64,000 bases of DNA from Streptomyces sp. TLI_053 (GTDB lineage: Bacteria; Actinomycetota; Actinomycetes; Streptomycetales; Streptomycetaceae). Of this stretch, positions 9,127 through 16,444 are shown piece after piece. The position numbers were made by a program, and so were the translations under genes. How positions within the stretch are numbered: the stretch's first letter is position 1; each line of letters begins with the position of its first letter. The stretch covers positions 1,054,001-1,118,000 of the forward strand of contig NZ_LT629775.1 in assembly GCF_900105395.1 (NCBI RefSeq). The letters are read 5' to 3'. The notes under the pieces are model-generated. The model had not been told where the DNA came from, did no database searches, and saw only the letters and a list, made by a program, of their open reading frames with translations.

Positions 9127-9624
9127 TCATTCCGCCGGCGGTCGACGGCGGGACTTCGCAGGGCGCGGCCGCTGCTCGTCGGGGTGCTGGGGCAGGAAGT
9201 CGTCCGTGAACTCCGTGCCGCTGAGGGCTGCGTCGACCCGGGCGCGGATGTAGGCGCCGGTCATCGGGCAGTCCAGCGGGCGGTCGGTACGGCAGTCCAG
9301 CATGTGTTCCAGGACGGCGGCGGCCCGGGTGAGCCGGCGGATCCGTGCCAGCATCTCGTCCCGCTGCTCGGTGATCAGGGCGCGCCGGTCCTCGACGCGC
9401 TCGCTCTCCAGTACGGCGGCGGTGTCGGCGATCGGCATCAGGCCGTCGTCGTGCCACAGCTGGGCGTACGCGAGCCGCTGCAGACCGGCGTGGTCGTAGT
9501 AGCGCACCCGCCCGCGCCGGGCGGCGGGGCCGACCAGACCACGCTCCTCGTAGTAGCGCAGCGCGGGCACGGACAGGCCGAACGCCTCGGCCACCGCGGT
9601 GATCGAGAACAGTTGCTGCTCCAT
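9127..9624 (-). CDS. MerR family transcriptional regulator
   Basis: DNA-binding regulator of 165 residues. The N-terminal MerR helix-turn-helix is clear (FSITAVAEAFGLSVPALRYY, then EERGLVGPAARRGRVRYY), followed by a long dimerisation coiled coil (about residues 75-120). The C-terminus has two cysteines, in DCRTDRPLDCP, but not the four-Cys cluster of SoxR, so any sensing is not by a SoxR-type iron-sulfur centre. A Lys/Arg/Pro-rich tail ends the protein. It starts at ATG 9624 and is divergent from the CynX-like exporter, with a SoxR-like palindrome between them that is probably its operator. Thiol or aldehyde sensing is possible but not proven. Confidence 0.93.
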   Translation of the reverse strand: MEQQLFSITAVAEAFGLSVPALRYYEERGLVGPAARRGRVRYYDHAGLQRLAYAQLWHDDGLMPIADTAAVLESERVEDRRALITEQRDEMLARIRRLTRAAAVLEHMLDCRTDRPLDCPMTGAYIRARVDAALSGTEFTDDFLPQHPDEQRPRPAKSRRRPPAE

Positions 9625-9652
9625 CGTGCCTCCGGGGCGGCTTCGGGGCTTG

Positions 9653-9672
9653 CGCTCAAGCGCACTTGAGCG
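9653..9672. promoter_or_regulatory. MerR/SoxR-type operator palindrome
   Basis: CGCTCAAG-cgca-CTTGAGCG is a perfect 8-bp inverted repeat with a 4-bp spacer. Its core closely matches the SoxR-class site (CTCAAG-N4-CTTGAG). It lies 28 bp upstream of the MerR start and 48 bp before the exporter start. Confidence 0.75.
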
Positions 9673-9674
9673 TG

Positions 9675-9695
9675 AAAGGTAAGGGCATCCTAACT
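9675..9695. promoter_or_regulatory. Possible iron box (DmdR/IdeR-like)
   Basis: AAAGGTAAGGGCATCCTAACT resembles the IdeR/DmdR consensus (AGGTTAGG to CCTAA) at both outer arms but is mismatched in the centre. It sits directly beside the MerR palindrome, upstream of the exporter. Weak call. Confidence 0.3.
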
Positions 9696-9720
9696 CCACG
9701 TCGAAGGGCAGGACAGTCCC

Positions 9721-11016
9721 GTGCCGGTCTCCTCCTCCGCCGGAACACCCGCCGGACCAGCCGTCGGACCACCCGCCGGACCAGCCACCGGGCCCGCCGC
9801 CGGAACCACCACCGCAAAGCCCGCACCTCCCGCCCCCACCGGCACCGGCCACCCCGCGCCCGCGGCGGGCGTGCTGCTCGTCGTCGGCTTCGTGCTGTTG
9901 AGCCTGAACACCCGGGTCGCGTTCGGGCAGATCGGACCACTGGCCCCGGTCGCCCACTTCGGCTCCGCCACGGTGACCGTGCTGGGCCTGCTTCCCCCTC
10001 TGTGCATGGGCCTGTTCGCACCGCTCGCCCCGCTGGTGCGGCGCCGGCTCGGCGAGGAGCGCGGCCTGCTGTGGGCCGGCGTCGTCCTGGTCGCCGGTGC
10101 GGTCCTGCGCATGCTCGGGATGCCGGGCCTGTACGCCGGAACCGTCGTCGTCAGCCTCGCCACGGCGATCGTCAACGTCCTCGTGCCGGTCTTCGTCCGG
10201 ACCCGCTTCTCCCACCGGCACGTCGGCACCATGATGGGCGTCTACGCGCTGTCCATGGGCGTCGGCTCGGCGATCGTCGCGGCCCTGGTCGCGCCCGTCG
10301 CCCAGGCCTCCGGAGGCTCCTGGCAGCTCGCGGTCGGCATCGCCGTCGTACCGGCCGTGCTCGCGGTGGTGGGAATCGCCCCGCAGGTCCGCGTCCACCG
10401 GCCCGGACCCCGGCCCGCGAGCCCGGCGGACGCAACGACCGCAGCACGCCCGCATGTGGCGCGCACCGGGCTGGCGTGGAGCCTGACGGCCTTCTTCGGC
10501 ATCCAGACCCTCGCCTTCTACACGGCGCTCGCCTGGCTGCCCTCCGTCCTCATCGCCTCCGGCACCGGCCGGACGGCCGCCGGAACCTGCCAGGCCGTCC
10601 TCATCCTCGGCGTGGCCGTGGGCGGATTCCTCGCCCCCGTGCTGGCCGCCCCCCGCGCCGACCAGCGCCCCCACATCCTGGGCACCGTCCTGGTCTGTGC
10701 CACCGGGTTCACCGGACTGATGCTCGCGCCGACGGGGCTCCCGGCCCTGTGGGCGGCCGTCCTCGGCATCGGTCTGGGCGCCGGACAGGCCCTCCCGGGT
10801 GTGCTCTACGCCCGCCGGGGCACCGACCACGACCACGTCGCCGCCCTGTCGACCATGGCCCAGACGTGCGGCTACCTCATCGCCGCCACCGGCCCGGCCC
10901 TCGCCGCCGGCCTCCACGGCGCGACCGGCTCCTGGACCGTCCCGCTCGCGGCGGTCACCGCGGCCCTGCTCCTCGGCGGCGCCCTGAGCAGCCGGGCAGG
11001 TCACGACCCCGGCTGA
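9721..11016 (+). CDS. MFS transporter, CynX/NimT-like
   Basis: Twelve-helix major facilitator of 431 residues, in the plasma membrane. The first 40 residues are Pro/Gly/Thr-rich and probably cytoplasmic. The first helix follows at GVLLVVGFVLLSLNTR, whose Asn-Thr-Arg end with the following FGQIGPLAP is typical of the CynX (cyanate/nitroimidazole) subfamily. A basic loop PLVRRRLGEERG joins helices 2 and 3. The start is a GTG at 9721; a GAAGGGCAGGA Shine-Dalgarno precedes it at a rather long spacing, so a later start is possible. It is divergent from a MerR regulator and likely controlled by it through the shared palindrome. The substrate is unknown; cyanate itself is not implied. Confidence 0.88.
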   Translation: MPVSSSAGTPAGPAVGPPAGPATGPAAGTTTAKPAPPAPTGTGHPAPAAGVLLVVGFVLLSLNTRVAFGQIGPLAPVAHFGSATVTVLGLLPPLCMGLFAPLAPLVRRRLGEERGLLWAGVVLVAGAVLRMLGMPGLYAGTVVVSLATAIVNVLVPVFVRTRFSHRHVGTMMGVYALSMGVGSAIVAALVAPVAQASGGSWQLAVGIAVVPAVLAVVGIAPQVRVHRPGPRPASPADATTAARPHVARTGLAWSLTAFFGIQTLAFYTALAWLPSVLIASGTGRTAAGTCQAVLILGVAVGGFLAPVLAAPRADQRPHILGTVLVCATGFTGLMLAPTGLPALWAAVLGIGLGAGQALPGVLYARRGTDHDHVAALSTMAQTCGYLIAATGPALAAGLHGATGSWTVPLAAVTAALLLGGALSSRAGHDPG

Positions 11017-11087
11017 CACCGGTGACCACCGATGACCGCCGCGACGGGGCCGGACCGGCCTTCCGCGACCGGCCCGGAATCCGTGGC

Positions 11088-11119
11088 GAGGAGCCGCAGT
11101 TCCCGGACTGCGGCTCCTC
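11088..11119. terminator. Bidirectional hairpin terminator between the exporter and rpmF
   Basis: A 13-bp perfect stem (11088-11100 with 11107-11119, 6-base loop) lies between two convergent genes: 71 nt after the exporter stop and 6 nt after the L32 stop. Confidence 0.8.
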
Positions 11120-11125
11120 GTGGTC

Positions 11126-11290
11126 TCACGGCTCCAGCAACCCTCGCCGACAGGCGTTGACGAGGTTGCGCGGCACCAGTTGCGCGCGCCCGTCGACGGT
11201 GATCGGGACGAGCTGCGGGGCCGCGGCCTTCCACCGCGACCGGCGGTGGCGGGTGTTGCTGCGGGACGTCCTGCGCTTGGGTACGGCCAT
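11126..11290 (-). CDS. rpmF: 50S ribosomal protein L32, zinc-free paralog
   Basis: Ribosomal protein of 54 residues, opening [20 protein letters not shown], the hallmark of bL32. The C-terminal half has one Cys only (position 47) and lacks the paired CxxC motifs of zinc-ribbon L32, so this is the C-minus form used when zinc is scarce. Starts at ATG 11290 with an AGGAG-type site upstream. It lies 71 nt downstream of the CobW-like gene in the same direction, within a cluster headed by a Zur box, so it is probably Zur-regulated. Missed by simple ORF length filters because of its size. Confidence 0.93.
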   Translation of the reverse strand: MAVPKRRTSRSNTRHRRSRWKAAAPQLVPITVDGRAQLVPRNLVNACRRGLLEP

Positions 11291-11361
11291 GTCGGGCTCC
11301 TGTCGGGTGGGCGAGGTGTGGGCGGAAGGGAGATCTCGCGGCCGGAACCGCTTCTTTCCGG

Positions 11362-12534
11362 TCAGGGGGCGGGTTCGAGCAGGTCCTCGAAAGCGTCGGG
11401 CAGGTTCTTCCAGCCGGCCTCCCCCGCCGCCAGTTCGGCATCGGTGAGCAGGCAGGATTCGAGCAGTCCGGTGATCCCGTCGACGTCCAGCCCCTCGGCC
11501 GTGAAGACGAGTTGCTGGATCCGGTCACCGTGTGCCGGATGCCAGTCGAGGGCCGCGGCGGCCCGCCGGGCGGGCGGGCAGCGCTCCCAGGCGGCGTCCG
11601 GAAGTCCGGCCAGCCACGGGCCGCAGTCCTCGACGGCGAGGTTCGCACCGGCGCAGTCCCAGCCGAGCATCAGCTCGGGCCGGCTGGCCAGCCAGAAACG
11701 GCCGCGGCTGCGCTGGGCGGCCGGGACGAGCAGTTCCAGTGCCTCGTACAGCCGACCCGGGTGCAACGGACGCCGCCGTTCCCACACCAGGGTGGTCACG
11801 CCCGCCTCGTCGGCCTGCTGCGGCAGCAGCGCGAGGGCGGGATCCACCCGGTCGCGGGCAGCGGCCACGTCGAAGCCGCCCAGAGCCGCGCGCACCAGCT
11901 CACCGGTCCCGAGCAGGACCCGCCGCGCGGTGGGGTGCAGTTGGCGCAGCATCGCGAGGCCGGTCCCGCTGCCACGGGCGACCGCGAGGGTCGTGGCGTA
12001 CTCGATCTGGTGGGCCAGGGCCCCGGCGCGGGTGCGGGTGTCGTCCGGCGACGTGTGCTCGCCGTGCTCGGCCAGCTCGTCCGGGACGGAGAGCTCGCCC
12101 AGCAGCCGGTCCGGGTCCACCGCGACGACCACACCGGCGAGTTCGACGACGTCCGCCGTCGGGCGACCGTTCACCTCGCCGTTCGCGATCACCTCGACCG
12201 CCGGCTGCGGGTCGCTGCCGCCCCACAACTCCACCACCGCCAGCCCGTGCCGGCCACTCTCGGCCAGGCGCAGCAGCTCCGGCAGCAGGTCCTCGCGCAG
12301 GGCGCAGCAGGAGCAGCCGTTGCTCAGTGGCACGTCAGCCACCGCTACGGTCCCGTCGGCGTCGCGGAGTTCGCGGTGGACCGTTCGGCGCGAGGCGTCG
12401 CGCAGGTCGTGGTGGAGGACCACGCCGTCGACGGCGTGTTCCATCAACTCCCTGACGGCGCGCCGCCGTTCGGCGCGATGCAGGCCGGCCACCACCACGA
12501 CGGGGAGCCTGAGGTGTTCGGGCATCGCGCTCAC
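11362..12534 (-). CDS. CobW/COG0523-like GTPase family protein of the zinc-starvation cluster
   Basis: Member of the CobW/COG0523 metallochaperone family, 390 residues. The metal-binding CxCC motif is present ([12 protein letters not shown], about residues 71-82). The C-terminal CobW domain is recognisable near the end ([19 protein letters not shown] and the final [12 protein letters not shown]). The normal GxxGxGKT P-loop is replaced by [16 protein letters not shown], so GTP binding through a standard Walker A is doubtful; this degenerate loop is what I recall for streptomycete members beside the C-minus ribosomal genes. The GTG start at 12534 overlaps the stop of the small S14-like gene by 3 bases (GTGA). 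Likely role: zinc allocation under starvation. Confidence 0.88.
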   Translation of the reverse strand: MSAMPEHLRLPVVVVAGLHRAERRRAVRELMEHAVDGVVLHHDLRDASRRTVHRELRDADGTVAVADVPLSNGCSCCALREDLLPELLRLAESGRHGLAVVELWGGSDPQPAVEVIANGEVNGRPTADVVELAGVVVAVDPDRLLGELSVPDELAEHGEHTSPDDTRTRAGALAHQIEYATTLAVARGSGTGLAMLRQLHPTARRVLLGTGELVRAALGGFDVAAARDRVDPALALLPQQADEAGVTTLVWERRRPLHPGRLYEALELLVPAAQRSRGRFWLASRPELMLGWDCAGANLAVEDCGPWLAGLPDAAWERCPPARRAAAALDWHPAHGDRIQQLVFTAEGLDVDGITGLLESCLLTDAELAAGEAGWKNLPDAFEDLLEPAP

Positions 12535-12620
12535 CGGCCGGACCTCCGTGCGCCGGGCAGCCGTCCGGCGTGGGCCATGGCGCGCAGATTGATCCTGACG
12601 ATCTTGCCCAGCTCGGCCAT
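12531..12620 (-). pseudogene. rpsN: Miniature S14 (rpsN) remnant, internally deleted but still coupled
   Basis: A 29-codon ORF. Its ATG overlaps the L28 stop (ATGA) and its stop overlaps the CobW-like start (GTGA). The product begins [11 protein letters not shown], like the N-terminus of S14 (MAKKSKI-type), then reads [18 protein letters not shown], like the C-terminal R-x-LAH-x-G-x-LPGVRKSSW of S14. About 70 central residues of the roughly 100-residue C-minus S14 are missing. The simplest reading is an in-frame internal deletion that kept translation flowing from L28 to the CobW-like gene. Whether the peptide has any function is unknown. Confidence 0.65.
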
Positions 12621-12856
12621 CAGACCTTCTCCCCCCGGGCCCGGATCCGGGCGACGGCGGCCTCGACGCCGATCACGTCGACGGTCTTGATCCCCTTGGC
12701 ACTGAGCGCGAGCCGGACGTACCGGCCCTCACTGGGCAGCCAGTAGCGCCTGCGCTGGATGTTGGGGCCGAAACGGCGCGCGGTGCGGCGGTGCGAGTGC
12801 GAGATCGTGTTGCCGAACCCCGGCTTCCGGCCGGTCAGTTGGCAGTGTGCGGACAT
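12620..12856 (-). CDS. rpmB: 50S ribosomal protein L28, zinc-free paralog
   Basis: bL28 of 78 residues: [20 protein letters not shown], then the basic [20 protein letters not shown] and a C-terminus [18 protein letters not shown]. It lacks the four zinc-binding cysteines of the C-plus form; only one Cys remains. The start is the ATG at 12856, not the longer upstream frame, because the homology begins there. It heads the leftward zinc-starvation operon (L28, mini-S14, CobW-like, L32) and starts about 85 bp from the Zur box. Confidence 0.95.
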   Translation of the reverse strand: MSAHCQLTGRKPGFGNTISHSHRRTARRFGPNIQRRRYWLPSEGRYVRLALSAKGIKTVDVIGVEAAVARIRARGEKV

Positions 12857-12941
12857 GGGCTGCTCCATTGGGCGGGTGCGAGGACAGAACGGCGGCCCCA
12901 TCGGGCACGTCGGCCCCGGGTGCTCGCTCACACTAGCCTAG

Positions 12942-12958
12942 ATGAAAATGGATTTCAT
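12942..12958. promoter_or_regulatory. Zur box
   Basis: ATGAAAATGGATTTCAT is a nearly perfect match to the actinobacterial Zur site (TGAAAATGATTTTCA type), with inverted ATGAAA and TTTCAT arms. It lies between divergent L28 (start 12856) and L33 (start 12999). One Zur dimer pair here could repress both directions when zinc is plentiful. Confidence 0.9.
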
Positions 12959-12998
12959 TTGCTACAGTCGCTCCCACTCGACCGAGGAGGAGGGCCCC

Positions 12999-13163
12999 GT
13001 GGCCCGCAACGAACTGCGCCCGATCATCAAGCTCCGCTCCACCGCCGGTACCGGCTGCACGTACGTGACCCGCAAGAACCGCCGCAACGACCCCGACCGG
13101 CTGGTCCTGCGCAAGTACGACCCCGTCGCCCGCCGGCATGTCGACTTCCGTGAGGAACGCTGA
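12999..13163 (+). CDS. rpmG: 50S ribosomal protein L33, zinc-free paralog
   Basis: bL33 of 54 residues. It starts at GTG 12999 after a GAGGAGGAGG ribosome site: [20 protein letters not shown], then [14 protein letters not shown] and [17 protein letters not shown]. The CxxC pairs of zinc-binding L33 are missing, so this is the C-minus paralog. An upstream ATG in frame (12942) lies inside the Zur box and is rejected. It is divergent from L28 and shares the Zur operator; the ribosome swap would release zinc during starvation. Confidence 0.95.
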   Translation: MARNELRPIIKLRSTAGTGCTYVTRKNRRNDPDRLVLRKYDPVARRHVDFREER

Positions 13164-13308
13164 CCCCCGAACCGTCCCGCGGACCTTCCCGCAAGGGCGG
13201 TCCACCCGGGTTCACCCGTTCGTCCCCCGTGCTTTCCCCCTGCTCCTCGGGGCCTTCCCGCGCCGGGCGCGGAAATCCTCCGCCGCAGGTGGGAAGCGTC
13301 GGGGGACT

Positions 13309-13335
13309 TTGACATTTCTCTTATCGTCCTACAGT
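13309..13335 (+). promoter_or_regulatory. Probable promoter of the leader peptide and importer operon
   Basis: TTGACA at 13309-13314 and TACAGT at 13330-13335, with a short 15-bp spacer. A start about 7 bases after the -10 would fall at 13342, just before the leader ATG at 13345, predicting a leaderless or almost leaderless message. Confidence 0.55.
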
Positions 13336-13344
13336 GTTCTCGGC

Positions 13345-13437
13345 ATGTCCGACCGCCACCCCACCGAGCGCGCCGCCATCGAGCTGGCGCTGATCGGCGT
13401 GGCCGCGCACTGCGTTTCCGACAATCTCTGTCGCTGA
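13345..13437 (+). CDS. Leader peptide, probably cysteine-responsive
   Basis: A 30-residue ORF without Shine-Dalgarno but close behind a promoter, so probably leaderless. It ends AHCVSDNLCR, with Cys at 23 and 29. Short actinobacterial leader peptides that end in ...CR are known upstream of sulfur and cysteine genes, and mycobacterial examples sense Cys-tRNA supply by ribosome stalling. Here it precedes a peptide-type ABC importer by 144 nt, which contains a GGGG-CGTCG-CCCC hairpin (13476-13488). Inference: when cysteine is short, stalling changes downstream folding and opens importer expression. Confidence 0.6.
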   Translation: MSDRHPTERAAIELALIGVAAHCVSDNLCR

Positions 13438-13581
13438 ATCCGCCTGTCCCGACGCGTTGCGATGATCGCCGCCTCGGGGCGTCGCCCCTTCCTGCGGGCG
13501 CGGTGCCGCTCTCTCCCGTCAAAGCCTCACTGTCGCCCGCCTTCCTCCGTTCACCACCGGTAGCGAAAGGCCCCCTTTCCG

Positions 13582-15300
13582 ATGTCTCGAACCACCCTTC
13601 CCCTCCGCCACCTCGCCGCGGCGACCGTCACCGTCGCACTCGTCGTCGGACTGGCGGCGTGCGGCCCGAAGGCCGACGGCGACGGTGGCACCGGCAAGGA
13701 CGCCGCTCCCCAGCGGGGCGGCACCCTCACCGTCCTCAACCAGAACCCGCAGGAGCAGTTCGACCCCGCGCGGCTCTACACCTCCGGCGGCGGCAACGTC
13801 CCGTCCCTGGTCTTCCGCACCCTCACCACCCGCAACCGGGCCGACGGTCCGGCCGGCGCCAAGGTCGTCCCCGACCTCGCCACCGACACCGGCACCCCCT
13901 CCGAAGGTGCCACCGTGTGGACGTACCGCCTCAAGGACGGCCTGAAGTTCGAGGACGGTTCGCCGATCACCACCGCCGATATCAAGTACGGCATCGAAAG
14001 GTCATTCGCCCCCGAACTCTCCGGTGGGGCACCGTTCCTGAGGGACTGGCTGATCGGTGCCGCCGACTACCAGGGCCCGTACAAGGACGGCCGCACCCTG
14101 GACGCCATCGAGACACCGGACGAGAGGACGATCGTCTTCCGCCTCAACAAGCCCGAGGGCGACTTCCCCTACCTGGCGACCCAGACGCAGTTCGCGCCCG
14201 TCCCCAAGGCCAAGGACACCGGGGCGAAGTACCAGGAGCACCCCGTCTCCTCCGGCCCCTACCGGGTGGTCAAGAACGAGAACGACGGCGCGCACCTCGT
14301 CCTCGAGCGCAACCCCAACTGGTCCTCGGCGACCGACGACCAGCGCAAGGCGTACCCGGAGACCGTCGACGTGCAGTCCGGTCTCGACGCCGCGGTGATC
14401 AACCAGCGGCTGACCGCCGGCACCGGGGCCGACGCGGCCGCCGTCACCACCGACACCAACCTCGGCCCCTCCGAACTCGCCCAGGTGAAGGACGACAAGG
14501 CCCTCGCCGCGCGGGTCGGCACCGGCCACTTCGGCTTCGTCAACTACCTGGCGTTCAACCCCAAGGTGAAGCCCTTCGACAACCCCAAGGTGCGCCAGGC
14601 CGTGGCCTACGCGATCAACCGCACCTCGGTCGTCAACGCGGCCGGCGGCTCCTCGCTCGCCGAGGCCGCCACCACCTACCTGCCGACCCAGGAAACCTTC
14701 GGCCACACGCCGTACGACCCGTTCCCGGCCGGTGCCACCGGCAACCCGGAGAAGGCCAAGGAGGCGCTGAGGGAAGCCGGTTACCCGGACGGCCTGACCA
14801 TCACGCTCACCCACTCCAGCGTCACGGGCAAGGGCAACGGCCCGGACCTCGCCACCGCCGTCCAGGACGGTCTGAAGGCGGCCGGGATCACCGTCCAGCT
14901 GGAGTCCCTGGACTCCACCCGGTACTCCAAGACCGTCCACACCGTCAGCACCGAACCCGGCCTCTTCCTCGCCACCTGGGGCGCCGACTGGCCGTCCGGC
15001 GGCCCGTTCCTCGCACCGATCTTCGACGGCCGGCAGATCGTCACCGACGGCTACAACTTCAACTCCGCGCAGCTGGACGACCCTTCGGTGAACGACGAGA
15101 TCGACCGGATCAACGCGATCACCGACCACGCCGAGGCCGCCAAGCGGTGGGGCGCCCTGGACAAGCGGATCGGCGAGCAGGCCCTCACCGTCCCGCTGTA
15201 CCACCCCGTCTACAAGCGGCTCGCCGGCAAGGACGTCCGCAACATCGTGATCAGCGACTGGACCGGCGTGCTGGACATCTCCCAGGTCGCGGTCAAGTAG
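13582..15300 (+). CDS. ABC transporter substrate-binding lipoprotein, family 5 (peptide/nickel type)
   Basis: Extracytoplasmic solute receptor of 572 residues, lipid-anchored. The signal peptide ends in a clean lipobox (GLAAC, Cys27). The SBP family 5 fold starts at GGTLTVLNQNPQEQFDPARL and includes the family-typical FRTLTTRN, TYRLKDGLKFEDGSPITTAD, RSFAPELSGG, and NPKVRQAVAYAINR. The ATG at 13582 follows GAAAGG. First structural gene of a four-gene importer, downstream of a Cys-containing leader peptide. Substrate could be oligopeptides, glutathione-like thiols or nickel chelates; the leader makes a sulfur-containing peptide plausible, but that is inference. Confidence 0.93.
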   Translation: MSRTTLPLRHLAAATVTVALVVGLAACGPKADGDGGTGKDAAPQRGGTLTVLNQNPQEQFDPARLYTSGGGNVPSLVFRTLTTRNRADGPAGAKVVPDLATDTGTPSEGATVWTYRLKDGLKFEDGSPITTADIKYGIERSFAPELSGGAPFLRDWLIGAADYQGPYKDGRTLDAIETPDERTIVFRLNKPEGDFPYLATQTQFAPVPKAKDTGAKYQEHPVSSGPYRVVKNENDGAHLVLERNPNWSSATDDQRKAYPETVDVQSGLDAAVINQRLTAGTGADAAAVTTDTNLGPSELAQVKDDKALAARVGTGHFGFVNYLAFNPKVKPFDNPKVRQAVAYAINRTSVVNAAGGSSLAEAATTYLPTQETFGHTPYDPFPAGATGNPEKAKEALREAGYPDGLTITLTHSSVTGKGNGPDLATAVQDGLKAAGITVQLESLDSTRYSKTVHTVSTEPGLFLATWGADWPSGGPFLAPIFDGRQIVTDGYNFNSAQLDDPSVNDEIDRINAITDHAEAAKRWGALDKRIGEQALTVPLYHPVYKRLAGKDVRNIVISDWTGVLDISQVAVK

Positions 15301-15331
15301 CGGACGGCTCGGACGGATCGGTCTGACAACC

Positions 15332-16444
15332 ATGACTCCACAGAAGCCCGGCGCCGGGGAGGTCCTCACGGCCTCCCCGGCCCCCGGGGGACGGCAGGTG
15401 TGGCGGCGGCTGCTCGCGCGGCGCGCCGCCGTCGCCGCCGGCCTCGTCATCCTCCTGCTCGCCCTGGTCGCGGTGGCGGCGCCGCTGCTCAGCGCACTCG
15501 AGGGCCAGGACCCCACCGGCTACCACAACGACCTGCTCGACTCGGCGGCCGGCGGGGTGCCCACCGGTTCCTTCGGCGGAGTCGGCGCCGAGCACTGGCT
15601 GGGCGTCGAGCCCGGTACGGGGCGGGACGTCTTCGCCCGGCTCGTCCACGGTGCCCGGATCTCGCTGCTCGTCGCCGTCGGCGCCACCTTCGTCCAGGTC
15701 ACGCTCGGCGTCCTGCTCGGCCTCGCCGCCGGTCTCGGCAGCCGGGTGCTCGACCAACTGATCGGCAACACCACCGAGGTGATGCTCGCGCTGCCCTCGC
15801 TCGTCTTCGCCATCTCGCTGATGGCGGTGGTGCCCTCCGGCTTCCCGCGACCGCTCCTGCTGACCCTCGTCATCGGGCTGCTCGGCTGGGCCGGCACCTC
15901 CCGGCTGGTCCGGGCGCAGACGCTCAGCCTCCGGCAGCTCGACTACGTGGCCGCGGCCCGACTGGCCGGCGCGAGCCGCTGGCGGATCGCCCGCCGGGAG
16001 CTGCTGCCCTCGCTCGCCGCGCCGGTCATCACCTACGCGGCGGTACTGCTGCCGTCCAACGTGATCGCCGAGGCCGGGCTGTCGTTCCTCGGTGTGGGCG
16101 TCAAGCCGCCGACCTCGTCCTGGGGGCAGATGCTCTCCGGCGCGACCACCTGGTTCCGCGCCGACCCGATGTACGTGCTGCTGCCGTCCGCGCTGCTGTT
16201 CGTCACGGTGCTCTCCTTCACCGTGCTCGGCGACGCCGTCCGGACCGAGCTCGACCCCCGCGCGGCCTCCCGGCTGCGGGTCGGCACGGCACGCGGCAGC
16301 GCCGGTCCGACGACGGACGGGCCCGCACCGGAGCCCGGCCCGTCGTCGTCCGACCGCCCGGGGCCGTCGGACGCGTCCCGCCCGGGTCCGCCGAACGCGG
16401 CCCGCCCCGGCCCGCCGTCCGCCCCCGAGGAGGCCACCGCATGA
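15332..16444 (+). CDS. ABC transporter permease, OppC/DppC type
   Basis: Inner-membrane permease of 370 residues. After a short cytoplasmic leader come a first helix (VAAGLVILLLALVAVAAPLL), a periplasmic loop containing HWLGVEPGTGRDVFARL typical of DppC, and five more helices with the EAA loop (YVAAARLAGASRWRIARREL). A Pro/Ser/Asp-rich tail of about 45 residues after the last helix is longer than usual. It starts 31 nt after the binding protein, and its stop overlaps the next permease start (ATGA). The permease order is OppC before OppB, the reverse of the commonest operon order. Confidence 0.92.
   Translation: MTPQKPGAGEVLTASPAPGGRQVWRRLLARRAAVAAGLVILLLALVAVAAPLLSALEGQDPTGYHNDLLDSAAGGVPTGSFGGVGAEHWLGVEPGTGRDVFARLVHGARISLLVAVGATFVQVTLGVLLGLAAGLGSRVLDQLIGNTTEVMLALPSLVFAISLMAVVPSGFPRPLLLTLVIGLLGWAGTSRLVRAQTLSLRQLDYVAAARLAGASRWRIARRELLPSLAAPVITYAAVLLPSNVIAEAGLSFLGVGVKPPTSSWGQMLSGATTWFRADPMYVLLPSALLFVTVLSFTVLGDAVRTELDPRAASRLRVGTARGSAGPTTDGPAPEPGPSSSDRPGPSDASRPGPPNAARPGPPSAPEEATA

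Noticed and set aside
9625..11019. Long N-terminal extension of the MerR frame (to 630 residues)
   Set aside because: The extension is antisense to the exporter and Gly/Gln/Asp-rich; the MerR fold begins cleanly at ATG 9624.
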